Source: CAKRHR01 sp964423195
Lineage (GTDB): Bacteria > Bacillota > Clostridia > Lachnospirales > Lachnospiraceae
DNA length: 55,913 bases
Direction: 5' to 3'
NCBI GenBank assembly: GCA_964423195.1
Contig: CAYRDY010000003.1
Span: forward strand, 1-55,913
Made by a program: the position numbers and the translations under genes. How positions within the stretch are numbered: position 1 is the stretch's first letter; every line of letters begins with the position of its first letter. The notes beneath the pieces are model-generated. The model did no database searches, was not told where the DNA came from, and saw nothing but the letters and a program-made list of their open reading frames with translations. Of this stretch, positions 1 to 9,183 are shown piece by piece.

Positions 1-89
<89 letters not shown>

Positions 90-90
<1 letters not shown>

Positions 91-797
91 TGCGCCTATC
101 CAAGAGAATGCTTGCGATCGCCGATTTTGTGACGGCTGGCTCAAGGCTCTGCGACGTGGGCACCGACCACGGCTATGTGCCGATCTATCTGGTGGAGAGC
201 GGCCGCATTCCGGGGGCGATTGCCATGGATGTCAATCCGGGGCCTCTGAGACGGGCAGGGGCGCATGTTGGCGCGCATCATCTGAGGGATCAAATCGAGC
301 TCCGCCTCTCCGACGGCCTGGAAAAATTACGCCCCGGCGAGGCGGATACGGTCATGATCACCGGCATTGGCGGCGCGCTGATGCAAAAGATTATAGAGGA
401 CGGCAGCGAGGTTCTGTCGGGCGTCGGGGAGCTGATCTTACAGCCGCAGTCAGAGATTGCGGCTTTCCGTCACTTTCTCCACGCGCATGCCTACAAAATC
501 ACAAGAGAGCAGATGCTCATCGACGACGGCAAGTATTATGTGATCATGCGCGCTGTCCACGGCGATGAGCGCTATGCCTCCGAGACAGAATATATTTACG
601 GCGGGCTGCTTCTGAGCGCGCGGGATGAGATCCTGCGGCAAAAGATTGACAAGGAGATCGCGGCCGATCAGAGGATTCTCGCGCGTCTGGCGCAGGCCGG
701 CACTGAAAATGCCCTGCGCCGGCAGCGCCTGATCCAGAAAAGGCTTGACTGGGCGCGGGAGGCGCTGAAATATTATGAAATGCAGGAAACTGATTGA
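90..797 (+). CDS. trmK: tRNA (adenine(22)-N1)-methyltransferase TrmK
   Basis: A 235-residue class I SAM-dependent methyltransferase that makes m1A22 in tRNA. Visible features are the SAM-binding motif I DVGTDHGYVPIYL (about residues 22-34), the acidic DVNPGPL that follows strand 2, and the motif TGIGG near residue 90. The C-terminal third is helical and charged, as in the YqfN/TrmK family. The length is normal. The start ATG at 90 overlaps the rpoD stop by one base. The 3' end overlaps the next gene by 23 bases, so rpoD, trmK and the Nif3-like gene read as one operon. Confidence 0.9.
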
Positions 798-1641
798 AAA
801 ATTGGAAGAACTCTGTCCAAGGGCCCATGCGGAATCCTGGGACAATCCCGGCCTGATCGCCGGCGACTTCGAAAAAGAAATCCGCAAGGTTTATATCGCG
901 CTCGACGCCACCGGCGCTGTCATCGACGACGCCGTCCGTGAGGGCGCGGATCTGATCATCACACACCATCCGCTGATTTTTTCCGGCATCAAACAGATCC
1001 ATTCGGATGACTTTACCGGACGCCGTCTGTTGAGGATCATCGGCAGCGGCATGGGCTGCTACGCGATGCACACGAATTTTGATGTCGATGTGATGGGGCA
1101 GCTGGCAGCGGATATGCTGGGCCTGAGAGACCAGCGTATCCTCGACGTGACTTGTCGTGTCCCAGAGGGGGATCACCTGGCTGATTCCGGCGATGATAAA
1201 GGGATAAGCATCCCGAAAGAATTTGGTGCCGATGGCAGCGGGAATCAACCGACAGAGCTTGGCATCGGCCGCTTTGGACGTCTGCCGAGGCCCATGACGC
1301 TGTTGTCCTGCGCGGGACTTGTCAAGAATGTGTTTGGCATATCCGATGTGCGCGTCTACGGCGATGTCAATACGCCGGTTCAGACAGCGGCCGTCTGTCC
1401 GGGTTCCGGCAGAGATCTGATGGCGCAGGTAAAGAGAAGCGGCGCCGACGTCTATATTTCCGGTGATTTTGGCCACCACAGCGGCATCGACGCCGTTGAG
1501 GATGGTATCTGTGTGATTGACGCCGGTCATCAGGGCATCGAACATATTTTTATCGATTATGTGAAGCGTTATATCGAGACGAACTGCGCTGGGGTCGCTG
1601 TGGCCACGGAACACAGCCATGCGCCGTTTGTGACGGTATAG
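775..1641 (+). CDS. Nif3-like dinuclear metal centre protein (NIF3/GTP cyclohydrolase I type 2 family)
   Basis: A 288-residue NIF3-family protein. The metal ligands expected for the family are visible: the double histidine in THHPLIF, the aspartate in HTNFDVD, and the histidine and glutamate in GHQGIEH near the C-terminus. The family forms toroidal hexamers with a two-metal site; its true substrate is unsettled, although it is often labelled GTP cyclohydrolase 1 type 2. The middle (about residues 120-175) is longer and more polar than in minimal homologues. The gene overlaps trmK, as is common in Firmicutes, which suggests a link to RNA or nucleotide metabolism. It ends in TAG. Confidence 0.85.
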   Translation: MKCRKLIEKLEELCPRAHAESWDNPGLIAGDFEKEIRKVYIALDATGAVIDDAVREGADLIITHHPLIFSGIKQIHSDDFTGRRLLRIIGSGMGCYAMHTNFDVDVMGQLAADMLGLRDQRILDVTCRVPEGDHLADSGDDKGISIPKEFGADGSGNQPTELGIGRFGRLPRPMTLLSCAGLVKNVFGISDVRVYGDVNTPVQTAAVCPGSGRDLMAQVKRSGADVYISGDFGHHSGIDAVEDGICVIDAGHQGIEHIFIDYVKRYIETNCAGVAVATEHSHAPFVTV

Positions 1642-1697
1642 GACATCCCGTAGGGGACCATAGGAAACGGAAAATATAAGTCAGGGGGGGGATATGA

Positions 1698-3356
1698 TTG
1701 AAACAGGATTTGCAGCTTACCATAGATGGTCAGAAGGTCACGGTCCCGCAAGACACATCGCTTCGGCAGCTCGCCGAACAGTTCCAACCGCAGGAAGCGG
1801 CACCGATCATTCTGGCGCGGGTCAACGGCAAGCTGAAGGAGCTTTTTAAGCGCGTCAGGAAATCCGGAGACATCGAATGGATCACGACAGCGGACGGCAT
1901 CGGGCGCAAGACATACGAGCGCACCGCCATCTTCATTCTCACAAAGGCGGTGAGCGACGTGGTCGGAGAGAATCTGAGAGAATTGATCGTCCATTTTTCT
2001 ACGGGCAACGGCTGTTTTTGTGAGATAAAGGGCGACGTGACTCTGGATGAGGCGCTGCTCAAGAAAATCAAAACGCGCATGAAGAAGATTGTCGCGAGCG
2101 ATGCCAAAATCGTCAAAAAGACGCTGCCTGTCAAGGACGCCGTCAAGATTTTCGAGAAGGCCAAGATGTATGACAAATGCCGGCTCTTCAAATATCGCCG
2201 ATCATCGACCGTCAATATTTATACGCTGGACGGCTACAGCGACTACAATTACGGCTATATGGCGCCTTCGGCCGGGTATCTAAAGCTCTTTGATCTCAAA
2301 CTTTATCATCACGGCTTTGTCCTCCTGCTCCCGCCAGCGGAGAATCCGAACCATCTGGAACCCTTTGAGCCGTCCGAGAAACTGTTTAAAGTCATGTGGG
2401 AATCCTCCGAGTGGGGCGATATGCTCGGTGTCTCCACGGTCGGCGACCTCAATGAGACGATCAGCAGCGATGGCATCAATGACCTGATTCTGGTGCAGGA
2501 GGCGCTTCAGGAGAAAAAGATCGCGGAGATCGCGGAAAAGATCGTTGAGGCTGGCAGGCGCGTTGTGCTGATCGCCGGTCCGTCCTCATCGGGCAAGACC
2601 ACGTTTTCGCACCGCCTGTCCATTCAGCTGCGGGCACACGGGGTGATGCCGCATCCGATCCCTGTGGACGACTATTTCGTCAACCGCGAGGACACGCCGC
2701 TGGACGACTATGGGCGGCCCAATTATGAGTGTCTGGATGCCCTGGATGTGGATCTGTTTAACGACCATATGAGCGCTCTGCTCTCAGGAAAAGAAGTGGA
2801 GCTGCCGGTCTTCAATTTTGTCAGCGGCAGGAGAGAGTTTAAGGGACACAGCCTGAAAATCGGCAGCGATGATATTCTGGTGATCGAGGGCATTCACGCC
2901 CTCAACGACCGGATGACATACAGTATCCCGCAAAACATGAAATTTAAAATCTATATCAGCGCCCTAACACAGCTCAATGTGGACGAGCACAACCGCATCG
3001 CCACCACGGACGGCAGGCTGATCCGGCGCATTGTCCGAGACGCTGCCAGGCGGGGCACCAGTGCGCAGGGGACGATCGCCATGTGGGATTCCGTGCGCCG
3101 GGGCGAGGAGGAAAATATTTTCCCATACCAGGAGCAGGCCGACGTGATGTTTAATTCGGCTCTGATCTACGAACTGTCTGTGCTCAAACAGTTCGCGGAG
3201 CCGCTTCTGTTTGGCGTGCCGCAGGGCTGTCCGCAGTACGACGAGGCCAAGCGCCTGCTCAAGTTCCTGGAATATTTTCTGGGTGTCAGCAGCGAAAATG
3301 TGCCGAATAATTCCATCCTGCGCGAGTTTATCGGCAACAGCTGTTTTAAGGTCTGA
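1698..3356 (+). CDS. Nucleoside kinase: TGS-like N-terminal domain fused to a uridine-kinase-type P-loop domain
   Basis: A 552-residue protein. Residues 1-60 resemble a TGS/ubiquitin-like domain (LTIDGQKVTVPQDTSL), the middle resembles the second additional domain of threonyl-tRNA synthetase, and residues about 290-550 are a uridine kinase/phosphoribulokinase-type P-loop NTPase. The Walker A motif is GPSSSGKTT near residue 294, followed by a PVDDYF stretch typical of Udk-like kinases. The start is TTG at 1698 behind a very G-rich ribosome binding site; the nearby ATG at 1694 is in another frame. This domain arrangement is common in Clostridia. The kinase activity is known only by homology, and the role of the tRNA-synthetase-like half is unknown. 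Confidence 0.82.
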   Translation: MKQDLQLTIDGQKVTVPQDTSLRQLAEQFQPQEAAPIILARVNGKLKELFKRVRKSGDIEWITTADGIGRKTYERTAIFILTKAVSDVVGENLRELIVHFSTGNGCFCEIKGDVTLDEALLKKIKTRMKKIVASDAKIVKKTLPVKDAVKIFEKAKMYDKCRLFKYRRSSTVNIYTLDGYSDYNYGYMAPSAGYLKLFDLKLYHHGFVLLLPPAENPNHLEPFEPSEKLFKVMWESSEWGDMLGVSTVGDLNETISSDGINDLILVQEALQEKKIAEIAEKIVEAGRRVVLIAGPSSSGKTTFSHRLSIQLRAHGVMPHPIPVDDYFVNREDTPLDDYGRPNYECLDALDVDLFNDHMSALLSGKEVELPVFNFVSGRREFKGHSLKIGSDDILVIEGIHALNDRMTYSIPQNMKFKIYISALTQLNVDEHNRIATTDGRLIRRIVRDAARRGTSAQGTIAMWDSVRRGEEENIFPYQEQADVMFNSALIYELSVLKQFAEPLLFGVPQGCPQYDEAKRLLKFLEYFLGVSSENVPNNSILREFIGNSCFKV

Positions 3357-3365
3357 TATTTAAGG

Positions 3366-3394
3366 TTGACCGCCATAAAAAAATAGACTATGAT
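3366..3394 (+). promoter_or_regulatory. SigA-type promoter of rnpB
   Basis: TTGACC at 3366-3371 and TATGAT at 3389-3394 are separated by exactly 17 bases. The -10 box ends seven bases before the first base of the RNase P RNA P1 helix (3402), the right distance for transcription to start at the mature 5' end. Confidence 0.8.
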
Positions 3395-3401
3395 AGGAGT
3401 G

Positions 3402-3741
3402 CAAGTCTGCTGAATAATCGCGGCCGGCACCCATGTGCCGGGTGAGGAAAGTCCGGGCTTCACAGGGCAGGATGCCGGATAACGTCCGGTGAAGGTGACT
3501 TCCAGGAAAGTGCAACAGAAATAAACCGCCGGCCTCGGCCGGTAAGGGTGGAAAGGCGGTGTAAGAGACCACCGTTGTTCTGGTAACAGGACAAGCCATG
3601 TAAACCCCATCCGAAGCAAGACCATGTATGGAACGATACGGCGGCCCGTCGTGTTTCAGGGTAGGTCGCTTGAGCCTATTGGCGACGATAGGCCTAGATA
3701 GATGATTATTCTCGACAGAACCCGGCTTACAGGCAGACTTG
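3402..3741 (+). ncRNA. rnpB: RNase P RNA (M1-type, class A)
   Basis: The catalytic RNA of RNase P, which matures the 5' ends of tRNAs. The ends pair to form helix P1 (CAAGTCTGC at 3402-3410 with GCAGACTTG at 3733-3741). The conserved core blocks are present: GAGGAAAGTCCGGGC near 3444, GAAAGTGCAACAGAAA near 3506, TGGTAACAGGACAAGCCATG-type sequence near 3581, and AGATAGATGATT near 3696 with the downstream pairing strand. The length of about 340 bases is usual for class A. It has its own promoter and terminator and needs no upstream gene. A small open frame at 3702-3974 overlaps the 3' end and is not a gene. Confidence 0.95.
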
Positions 3742-3756
3742 TATGTCAGGGATTCC

Positions 3757-3783
3757 GGGATGCGCGAAGCGCATCCCTTTTTC
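3757..3783 (+). terminator. Rho-independent terminator of rnpB
   Basis: A perfect 9-bp stem (GGGATGCGC / GCGCATCCC) with a GAA loop, followed at once by TTTTTC. It lies 16 bases after the P1 3' strand. Confidence 0.88.
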
Positions 3784-3929
3784 TATGCGCGGCCCGCGCG
3801 GTGAGATTCGTTGCTTCAGGCTCGCGGCCCGCGGGCTGCGATTGCGCGCAGGGGGGCGGCAAGGGCGTATCTTCCCACTCTTTTTTTCGGGCAGAGCAGT
3901 TATGTTTTAAGTATTTTGTAAGGATTATT

Positions 3930-3949
3930 CATACCGGGTATGGTATACT
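3930..3949 (+). promoter_or_regulatory. Extended -10 promoter with overlapping palindrome, before the two-component operon
   Basis: TGG-TATACT at 3941-3949 is an extended -10 box without a recognisable -35 at 17 bases. The 13-base palindrome CATACC-G-GGTATG (3930-3942) abuts and overlaps the TG extension, so a protein bound there would block or recruit polymerase. It sits 47 bases before the response regulator start. The promoter call is from sequence; the operator role is inferred. The preceding stretch, 3784-3929, is GC-rich with small hairpins and no supported gene. Confidence 0.5.
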
Positions 3950-3995
3950 TAGAGAAGGAAGTCTATTTGAATGACGGGGAGGAAAAGAGGCAATC

Positions 3996-4697
3996 ATGGA
4001 AAATTCTATAGAAATACTTGTCGTCGATGATGACGCGGAGATCGCTGATCTCGTGGAGATCTATCTCTGCAGTGCCGACTATATTGTCCACAAGGCGACC
4101 AATGCCAGGGACGGTCTGAAACTTCTGGAGAAGCACAATATTAAGCTGGCGATCATCGATGTCATGATGCCCGAAATCGACGGGATTGAGATGTGCCGAC
4201 GCGTCCGCGAGAAGAAAAATATCCCCATCATCATCCTGAGCGCAAAATCATCGGATATTGACAAGATTGTGGGTCTGAATGCCGGCGCGGACGACTATAT
4301 CACTAAGCCTTTCAACCCGCTGGAGCTGACGGCGAGGGTCAAATCCCAGCTCCGCCGCTATATGGAGCTGAATCCCAATATCGCCGGGGCCTCCGAGAAT
4401 TTGCTGCGCATCAAAAATGTCGTCATGGACATCTCGCGCCACAAGGTCACGGTCGACGGGCGCGAGGCAAATCTGACGCCAATTGAATTTAATATTCTTC
4501 GGCTCTTGGCCAGTCATCCCGGACGCGTTTTTTCCACGGATGAAATCTTTGAAAAAGTGTGGAACGAAAAGTTTTATGAGGCCAATAATACGGTGATGGT
4601 GCATATCCGGCGGCTGCGGGAAAAAATCGAATCTGATCCGAGAAATCCGCAGATCATTCTCACAGTCTGGGGGGTAGGGTATAAAGTTGAAAGTTAA
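3996..4697 (+). CDS. Two-component response regulator, OmpR/VanR type
   Basis: A 233-residue transcription factor. The receiver domain (residues 1-120) has the acidic triad D11-D13, the phospho-acceptor D55 in IIDVMMP, S82 in ILSAK and K104 in ITKPF. The C-terminal winged helix (about 135-233) has the LTPIEFNILRLLA and VMVHIRRLREKIE signatures of OmpR-family DNA binding. A strong GGGGAGGAAA ribosome site precedes ATG 3996. The 3' end overlaps the kinase gene by 11 bases, and the signal passes from that kinase. The target is probably its own operon, given the palindrome in the promoter. Confidence 0.92.
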   Translation: MENSIEILVVDDDAEIADLVEIYLCSADYIVHKATNARDGLKLLEKHNIKLAIIDVMMPEIDGIEMCRRVREKKNIPIIILSAKSSDIDKIVGLNAGADDYITKPFNPLELTARVKSQLRRYMELNPNIAGASENLLRIKNVVMDISRHKVTVDGREANLTPIEFNILRLLASHPGRVFSTDEIFEKVWNEKFYEANNTVMVHIRRLREKIESDPRNPQIILTVWGVGYKVES

Positions 4698-5781
4698 ACT
4701 TCACGCCAGTTATCGCTGCAGGATGATGCTCTACACGCTGTTCTCGCTCTTTCTGACAGCCTGTTTTGATTTTGTCTCAGTCTTTATTTTCTGGCGGATT
4801 CGCGTCGGTTATCAAAAAGAGATGAACGGCCTGTTTGACCGCGTCTCTCTGATTTTTGCCGCACTTTTGATTCTCTCATCGGTGGCTGTTTTTATCTTGA
4901 TTTTCCACCTTCTGACCAGGCGCCGCATGAATTATCTTGAGGAAATCACGTCGGTTTTAGAGCGCATCTCGGAGGGTGATCTCAGTGCGCGCGTGCCGGT
5001 GCGCTATGATGATGAATTTTCGGTGATTGCCGACTGTATCAACCGCATGGCTCTGGATCTGGAGCTTCTCAAGCAGGCCGACGATGAAAATGAGAAGCGC
5101 AAAAACAATCTCATCACCAATGTCGCGCACGACCTGCGCACGCCTCTGACATCCATCATCGGCTATCTGGACATATTAAACACCCGTGTGCTCGATGAGG
5201 AAAATCGGCGGAAGTACACCAAGATCGCCTGGGACAAGGCGCTGCGCCTGCAGGCGATGATCGAGGATCTGTTCAGCTTCACCAAATTGAGTTATGGACA
5301 GATGCCGATCAGGAGAGAGCGACTTGACCTGGTCCGGCTGCTCAGGCAGCAGATCGATGAGTTTTATCCGCAGTTTAGAGAGCAGCAGCTCACCTGTGAT
5401 TTTGAGTCTGAGATGCCGGAGGCCATGATCGACGCGGACGGCAGTCTGATCGCGCGGGCTTTCGAAAATCTGCTCAGCAACGCGGTCAAATACGGCAGGG
5501 ACGGCAAGGTTGTCCGCATGTTGGTCAAGAAAAAGGATGACAAGGTTTCCGTATCTGTCATCAATTATGGAATCGTCATACCGAGTGAATCGATCCCTTT
5601 CATTTTTGAAAAGTTTTACCGGGTCGAGGGTTCAAGGGACACTTCGTTCGGCGGCACAGGGCTGGGACTATCCATCGCCAAGGCGATCATCGAGAGACAC
5701 GGCGGCACGATCAGTGCCCAGAGTTCACTGGAGGGCACCGTCTTTGAGGTGATGCTGCCGCTGTCGCAATCAGCGCAATGA
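4687..5781 (+). CDS. Sensor histidine kinase, intramembrane-sensing type
   Basis: A 364-residue membrane kinase. TM1 (about residues 13-36) and TM2 (53-76) are separated by only about 16 residues, too few for a folded sensor domain. This is the layout of intramembrane-sensing kinases that take their input from a partner such as an ABC transporter. HAMP follows at about 77-130, then the H-box NVAHDLRTPL with H148, and the catalytic domain with N-box (ENLLSNAVKYG), F-box (FEKFYRVEG) and G-box (GGTGLGLSIAK). The start is TTG 4687, inside the end of the regulator gene and behind GGGGGTAGGG. Its stop overlaps the start region of the following surface-protein gene. Confidence 0.92.
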   Translation: MKVKLHASYRCRMMLYTLFSLFLTACFDFVSVFIFWRIRVGYQKEMNGLFDRVSLIFAALLILSSVAVFILIFHLLTRRRMNYLEEITSVLERISEGDLSARVPVRYDDEFSVIADCINRMALDLELLKQADDENEKRKNNLITNVAHDLRTPLTSIIGYLDILNTRVLDEENRRKYTKIAWDKALRLQAMIEDLFSFTKLSYGQMPIRRERLDLVRLLRQQIDEFYPQFREQQLTCDFESEMPEAMIDADGSLIARAFENLLSNAVKYGRDGKVVRMLVKKKDDKVSVSVINYGIVIPSESIPFIFEKFYRVEGSRDTSFGGTGLGLSIAKAIIERHGGTISAQSSLEGTVFEVMLPLSQSAQ

Positions 5782-5789
5782 GGATTTCT

Positions 5790-8264
5790 ATGAGAAAAAC
5801 AATTTCTAAATTTTTCTGTTTACTTACTTTTTCATGCTTCTGTTTTCTGGCATGCCCGGCAAAAGGGTTTGCCGAGAGCAAGAGCAGTGCGAACGACCTC
5901 AGTGTCGAGGTGACTTATGGATTTGACAATTACTCGCAGACCAGCACCGGCCTGCCCGTCTTTGTCCAGATCACCAACCGAGGGTCGGCCATCGCCGGTG
6001 AAGTGCGGCTGGTCTGCAGGGATGACACGCAAAAGAGCCAGATATCCTATGCCACCGCTTTCTCCTTAGCATCTGACAGTACTGAAACAGTGGTTATCAA
6101 TACCGGTAGCCTCATTTCATATACGGAGGTGCGCATTGAGATTCTGGATGAAAACGGCAGCCTCATCTGGTCACGCTCTGAGCTTTCACTCAACAGAATC
6201 TTAGACGATACATTATTCTGGGGCTACATCGGTGACGATATTTCCAAGATTGATTATCTCAAAACGGCCGGTTATTACAATCGCGCGCAGAATATCGGGC
6301 TGTCCGGCGGCCTCTATTTTGATATCAGCAAATCGCCGGCGCTGTCGTCGATGGGAAGCCTTGACCAGCTGGATATCATCTGCCTGGACAGCGGCGCCGA
6401 TCAGAGACTGAGCGAACAGAACCTTGAGGTTCTTCGGGAATGGATCTATGACGGCGGTGCCCTGCTGACCGGCCCGGCAAGGAATTATTCAAAACTGTGG
6501 CATTTTCTTGGGATAGAGCCCAACTATATGAACGCCCAGGCGACTGAAAAAAAGACGGATTTCGGCGTATCAGCGTCCGAATTCTATACCCTGGACGAAC
6601 CTGTATCCCTTGATCCGCTCCCGGAATCACCGGACGAGGTACTCTATCAAGAGACAAGATCACGATATCAATCTCAGAGGCTGATCATGCACAGGGAGAA
6701 TGAGCAGCCGTCTCCGGTCACGCTCAATTTTTATGAGGGCAGCGCTGAACCTGATAACAACTTTAAGGTCTATGATTACAGGCAGGAAATGGATTACGGA
6801 AGGGGCTGCGTCATATCCCTTGATTTTGACTTCACGGATCCGTCTTTCGCCTCATGGGCCGGTGCGCCCTCTGCGGTGACCGAACTGTTGGGCAGACGAC
6901 TCCAATTTATCTTCGATAAATTTTACGATTTATACCCATCCATCTATGAGGCACAGAACATTCTCACAAACAGGGTCGCTTTCGGTTCATTTGGCATCGG
7001 GAAATATGTTTTTATTCTTGTGGTCTATATTTTGCTGGTCGGCCCGGTGTCCTATTTGATCCTGAAAAAGATAGACCGGCGCCATATTCTGTGGGTGTCT
7101 GTCCCTGTGCTCTCGTGCGCTTTCTTTGCTGTGATCTATCTGATTTCCTCGGATGTGCGCAAGGACGGGCCGTTTATCAATGAGGCAAAGATCCTCCAGT
7201 ATTCCGGCGGCGAGGTCCATGAGAATACAGACATCTGCGTGACCCTGCCGGCGAAAGGGCAGTATACCTTAAATATCCCGGATCTGTATCGAATGCGATA
7301 TTATCCGATGCAGCCAAGCGTGATCCAGAACCAATACTTCTCATTTATGGAAGAGCGGTATGATTATGATACGGTCTACGCGCCCGGAAATCATGATACA
7401 GCGATCAGCCTCAATAATACCTCCGCGTTTACTGAATGGTATTTTAATGCCGCCAGGACATATTATGACAATGACAACTTTGATGTTGAGATCCACTGCG
7501 ATGGCAGCAATTACTCGGTCGATGTGGCCAATCATACGGAATACGACCTCGATTACTCCGGGGTCTTCATCGGCGACCGGTTTTTTTCAACCGGCCCAAT
7601 AGCTGCCGGGGAATCCATCCACAGGGAGGGCCTGAATTATGACTTTCCGGTATCGCGCGAGGAAGATTATTACGTGAGCGACAGCCTGAATGCGTTTTTC
7701 GAGGTCGCCGGATCCGCAGATGAGGATCCAGTGTCTGTCGAGGCGAGCGCGCTGGTCAGCTACCACAACAGGCAGCTGAGGACATCCCCGGTATATTTCT
7801 GGGGCATATGCAGCCATTTTGACAGCAACGCCCTGCGCGAATCCGACTGGGAAAAATACGGCATCCTGCTCGTGGAGAAATCTGCTGAGATTGAATATGC
7901 CGATAAAAACGGGACAGTCACGGTGCCCGATATCAACGCGCTTCTGTACAGTTGTGAAAAGGGAGGTTACCGTGTTGAATATTCAAATCTGTATTACGGC
8001 GACCAGACCTGCACCTACCGCCTGCCGGAACATTTTTCGCTGACAGAAATCTCCGAGTCCGTGGCGAGTGATATCAAAATAGAGGTTTACAATTACGCCG
8101 AGGATCGCTATGATGCCATTGACGCGCTGAAAACGGATGGGGATCAGGCGCTGAATGGCTATGTCTCAGACGGTTTCATGCGACTTCGGATGTCTCTGGA
8201 TGATAACGGCGAATACATGGTGCTGCCCGTGATCTCAGTGAAGGGAGGCATCGCCAGTGATTGA
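5790..8264 (+). CDS. Large membrane-anchored surface protein of unknown function in an ABC transporter operon
   Basis: About 824 residues. A signal peptide or N-terminal anchor (MRKTISKFFCLLTFSC) is followed by an extracellular region of about 370 residues that includes a glutamine-amidotransferase-like stretch (LDIICLDSG ... DGGALLTGP), two adjacent membrane segments at about 400-422 and 430-450, and a second, Tyr/Asp-rich extracellular region to the end. ATG 5790 is preferred because AGGA lies five bases upstream; ATG 5778, overlapping the kinase stop, would add four residues. The architecture recalls auxiliary proteins that accompany ABC-2 transporters (compare GldG), but I cannot name the family. 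Its place between kinase and ATPase suggests a ligand-binding or sensing partner of the transporter. Confidence 0.75.
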   Translation: MRKTISKFFCLLTFSCFCFLACPAKGFAESKSSANDLSVEVTYGFDNYSQTSTGLPVFVQITNRGSAIAGEVRLVCRDDTQKSQISYATAFSLASDSTETVVINTGSLISYTEVRIEILDENGSLIWSRSELSLNRILDDTLFWGYIGDDISKIDYLKTAGYYNRAQNIGLSGGLYFDISKSPALSSMGSLDQLDIICLDSGADQRLSEQNLEVLREWIYDGGALLTGPARNYSKLWHFLGIEPNYMNAQATEKKTDFGVSASEFYTLDEPVSLDPLPESPDEVLYQETRSRYQSQRLIMHRENEQPSPVTLNFYEGSAEPDNNFKVYDYRQEMDYGRGCVISLDFDFTDPSFASWAGAPSAVTELLGRRLQFIFDKFYDLYPSIYEAQNILTNRVAFGSFGIGKYVFILVVYILLVGPVSYLILKKIDRRHILWVSVPVLSCAFFAVIYLISSDVRKDGPFINEAKILQYSGGEVHENTDICVTLPAKGQYTLNIPDLYRMRYYPMQPSVIQNQYFSFMEERYDYDTVYAPGNHDTAISLNNTSAFTEWYFNAARTYYDNDNFDVEIHCDGSNYSVDVANHTEYDLDYSGVFIGDRFFSTGPIAAGESIHREGLNYDFPVSREEDYYVSDSLNAFFEVAGSADEDPVSVEASALVSYHNRQLRTSPVYFWGICSHFDSNALRESDWEKYGILLVEKSAEIEYADKNGTVTVPDINALLYSCEKGGYRVEYSNLYYGDQTCTYRLPEHFSLTEISESVASDIKIEVYNYAEDRYDAIDALKTDGDQALNGYVSDGFMRLRMSLDDNGEYMVLPVISVKGGIASD

Positions 8265-9183
8265 AATGATCCATTTGGATAAATATTACAATGATTTCCA
8301 GGCTTTGGACGACTTCAACCTCTATGTCGGCGAGGAGGAGCTGCTGGGTTTTGTCGGAATCAACGGCGCCGGCAAGACGACCACCATGAAAATCATGTCT
8401 GGGCTGATCCGGCCGACATCAGGCGCCGTCCTCTTTGAGGGAAAGGATATTTATTCTGATCTCAGGAAATATCAGAGGCAGATTGGCTATATGCCCGATT
8501 TTTTCGGCGTCTATGACAATCTCAAGGTCTCCGAATATATGGCCTTTTTTGCCTCGATCTACCGGATCAGCGCGAGCCGGCTTGCCTCGATCTGCGAGCG
8601 TTTGCTGCGTCTGGTGCATTTGGAGGATTACAAAAATCAGTATGTCGATACCCTGTCGCGCGGAGAAAAACAAAAGCTCTGTCTGGCCCGCTGCCTGATC
8701 CATGACCCGAAACTTCTGATTCTCGATGAACCGGCCTCCGGCCTTGACCCGAAGGCTCGTGTTGAGATCAGGCAAATCCTGCAGACACTCAATAAGCAGG
8801 GCAAGACGATCATCATCAGTTCGCACATCCTCTCGGAACTTTCGGAAATGTGCACGCACCTGGGTATCATCAGGAACGGGCATATGGTGATCAAGGACAG
8901 TGTCGGCCATATCCTTGGCATGGACAACGGCGCACGCCGGCTGATCATCACCGTGGCCAGGGCGCCAAAGCTGGCAGTTGACCTGGTCAGGGCCAATGCC
9001 AATGTCGAAAATCTGTCCTACACCGGCAATGAACTGCGGATCAGTTTTCTGGGAACCGATGAGGAAGCCTCGCAGCTCCTGGGACATCTCCTGGCCGAGG
9101 GCATGATCGTCACTGAATTCAGATTTGAGAAAGGAACGCTGGAATCTCTGTTTTTGGAACTGGCGGACGGGGAACGTCAATGA
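8257..9183 (+). CDS. ABC transporter ATP-binding protein (ABC-2 / NatA-like)
   Basis: A 308-residue ATPase. Walker A is GINGAGKTT (about residues 33-41), the Q-loop region is RQIGYMPDFFGVYDNL, the ABC signature is a variant LSRGE instead of LSGGQ, Walker B is LLILDEPASGLD, and the switch histidine is in SSHILSEL. A C-terminal domain of about 90 residues follows, as in CcmA/NatA proteins. The start is GTG 8257 behind AAGGGAGG and overlaps the previous gene; the stop overlaps the next ATG. It pairs with the following permease. Confidence 0.92.
   Translation: MIEMIHLDKYYNDFQALDDFNLYVGEEELLGFVGINGAGKTTTMKIMSGLIRPTSGAVLFEGKDIYSDLRKYQRQIGYMPDFFGVYDNLKVSEYMAFFASIYRISASRLASICERLLRLVHLEDYKNQYVDTLSRGEKQKLCLARCLIHDPKLLILDEPASGLDPKARVEIRQILQTLNKQGKTIIISSHILSELSEMCTHLGIIRNGHMVIKDSVGHILGMDNGARRLIITVARAPKLAVDLVRANANVENLSYTGNELRISFLGTDEEASQLLGHLLAEGMIVTEFRFEKGTLESLFLELADGERQ

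Noticed and set aside
544..1620. 358-residue open frame on the minus strand opposite trmK and the Nif3-like gene
   Set aside because: It is the antisense shadow of two clear plus-strand genes, with no family resemblance.
3702..3974. 90-residue open frame over the end of rnpB
   Set aside because: It overlaps the RNA gene and its terminator, has no ribosome binding site and has a composition unlike the neighbours.
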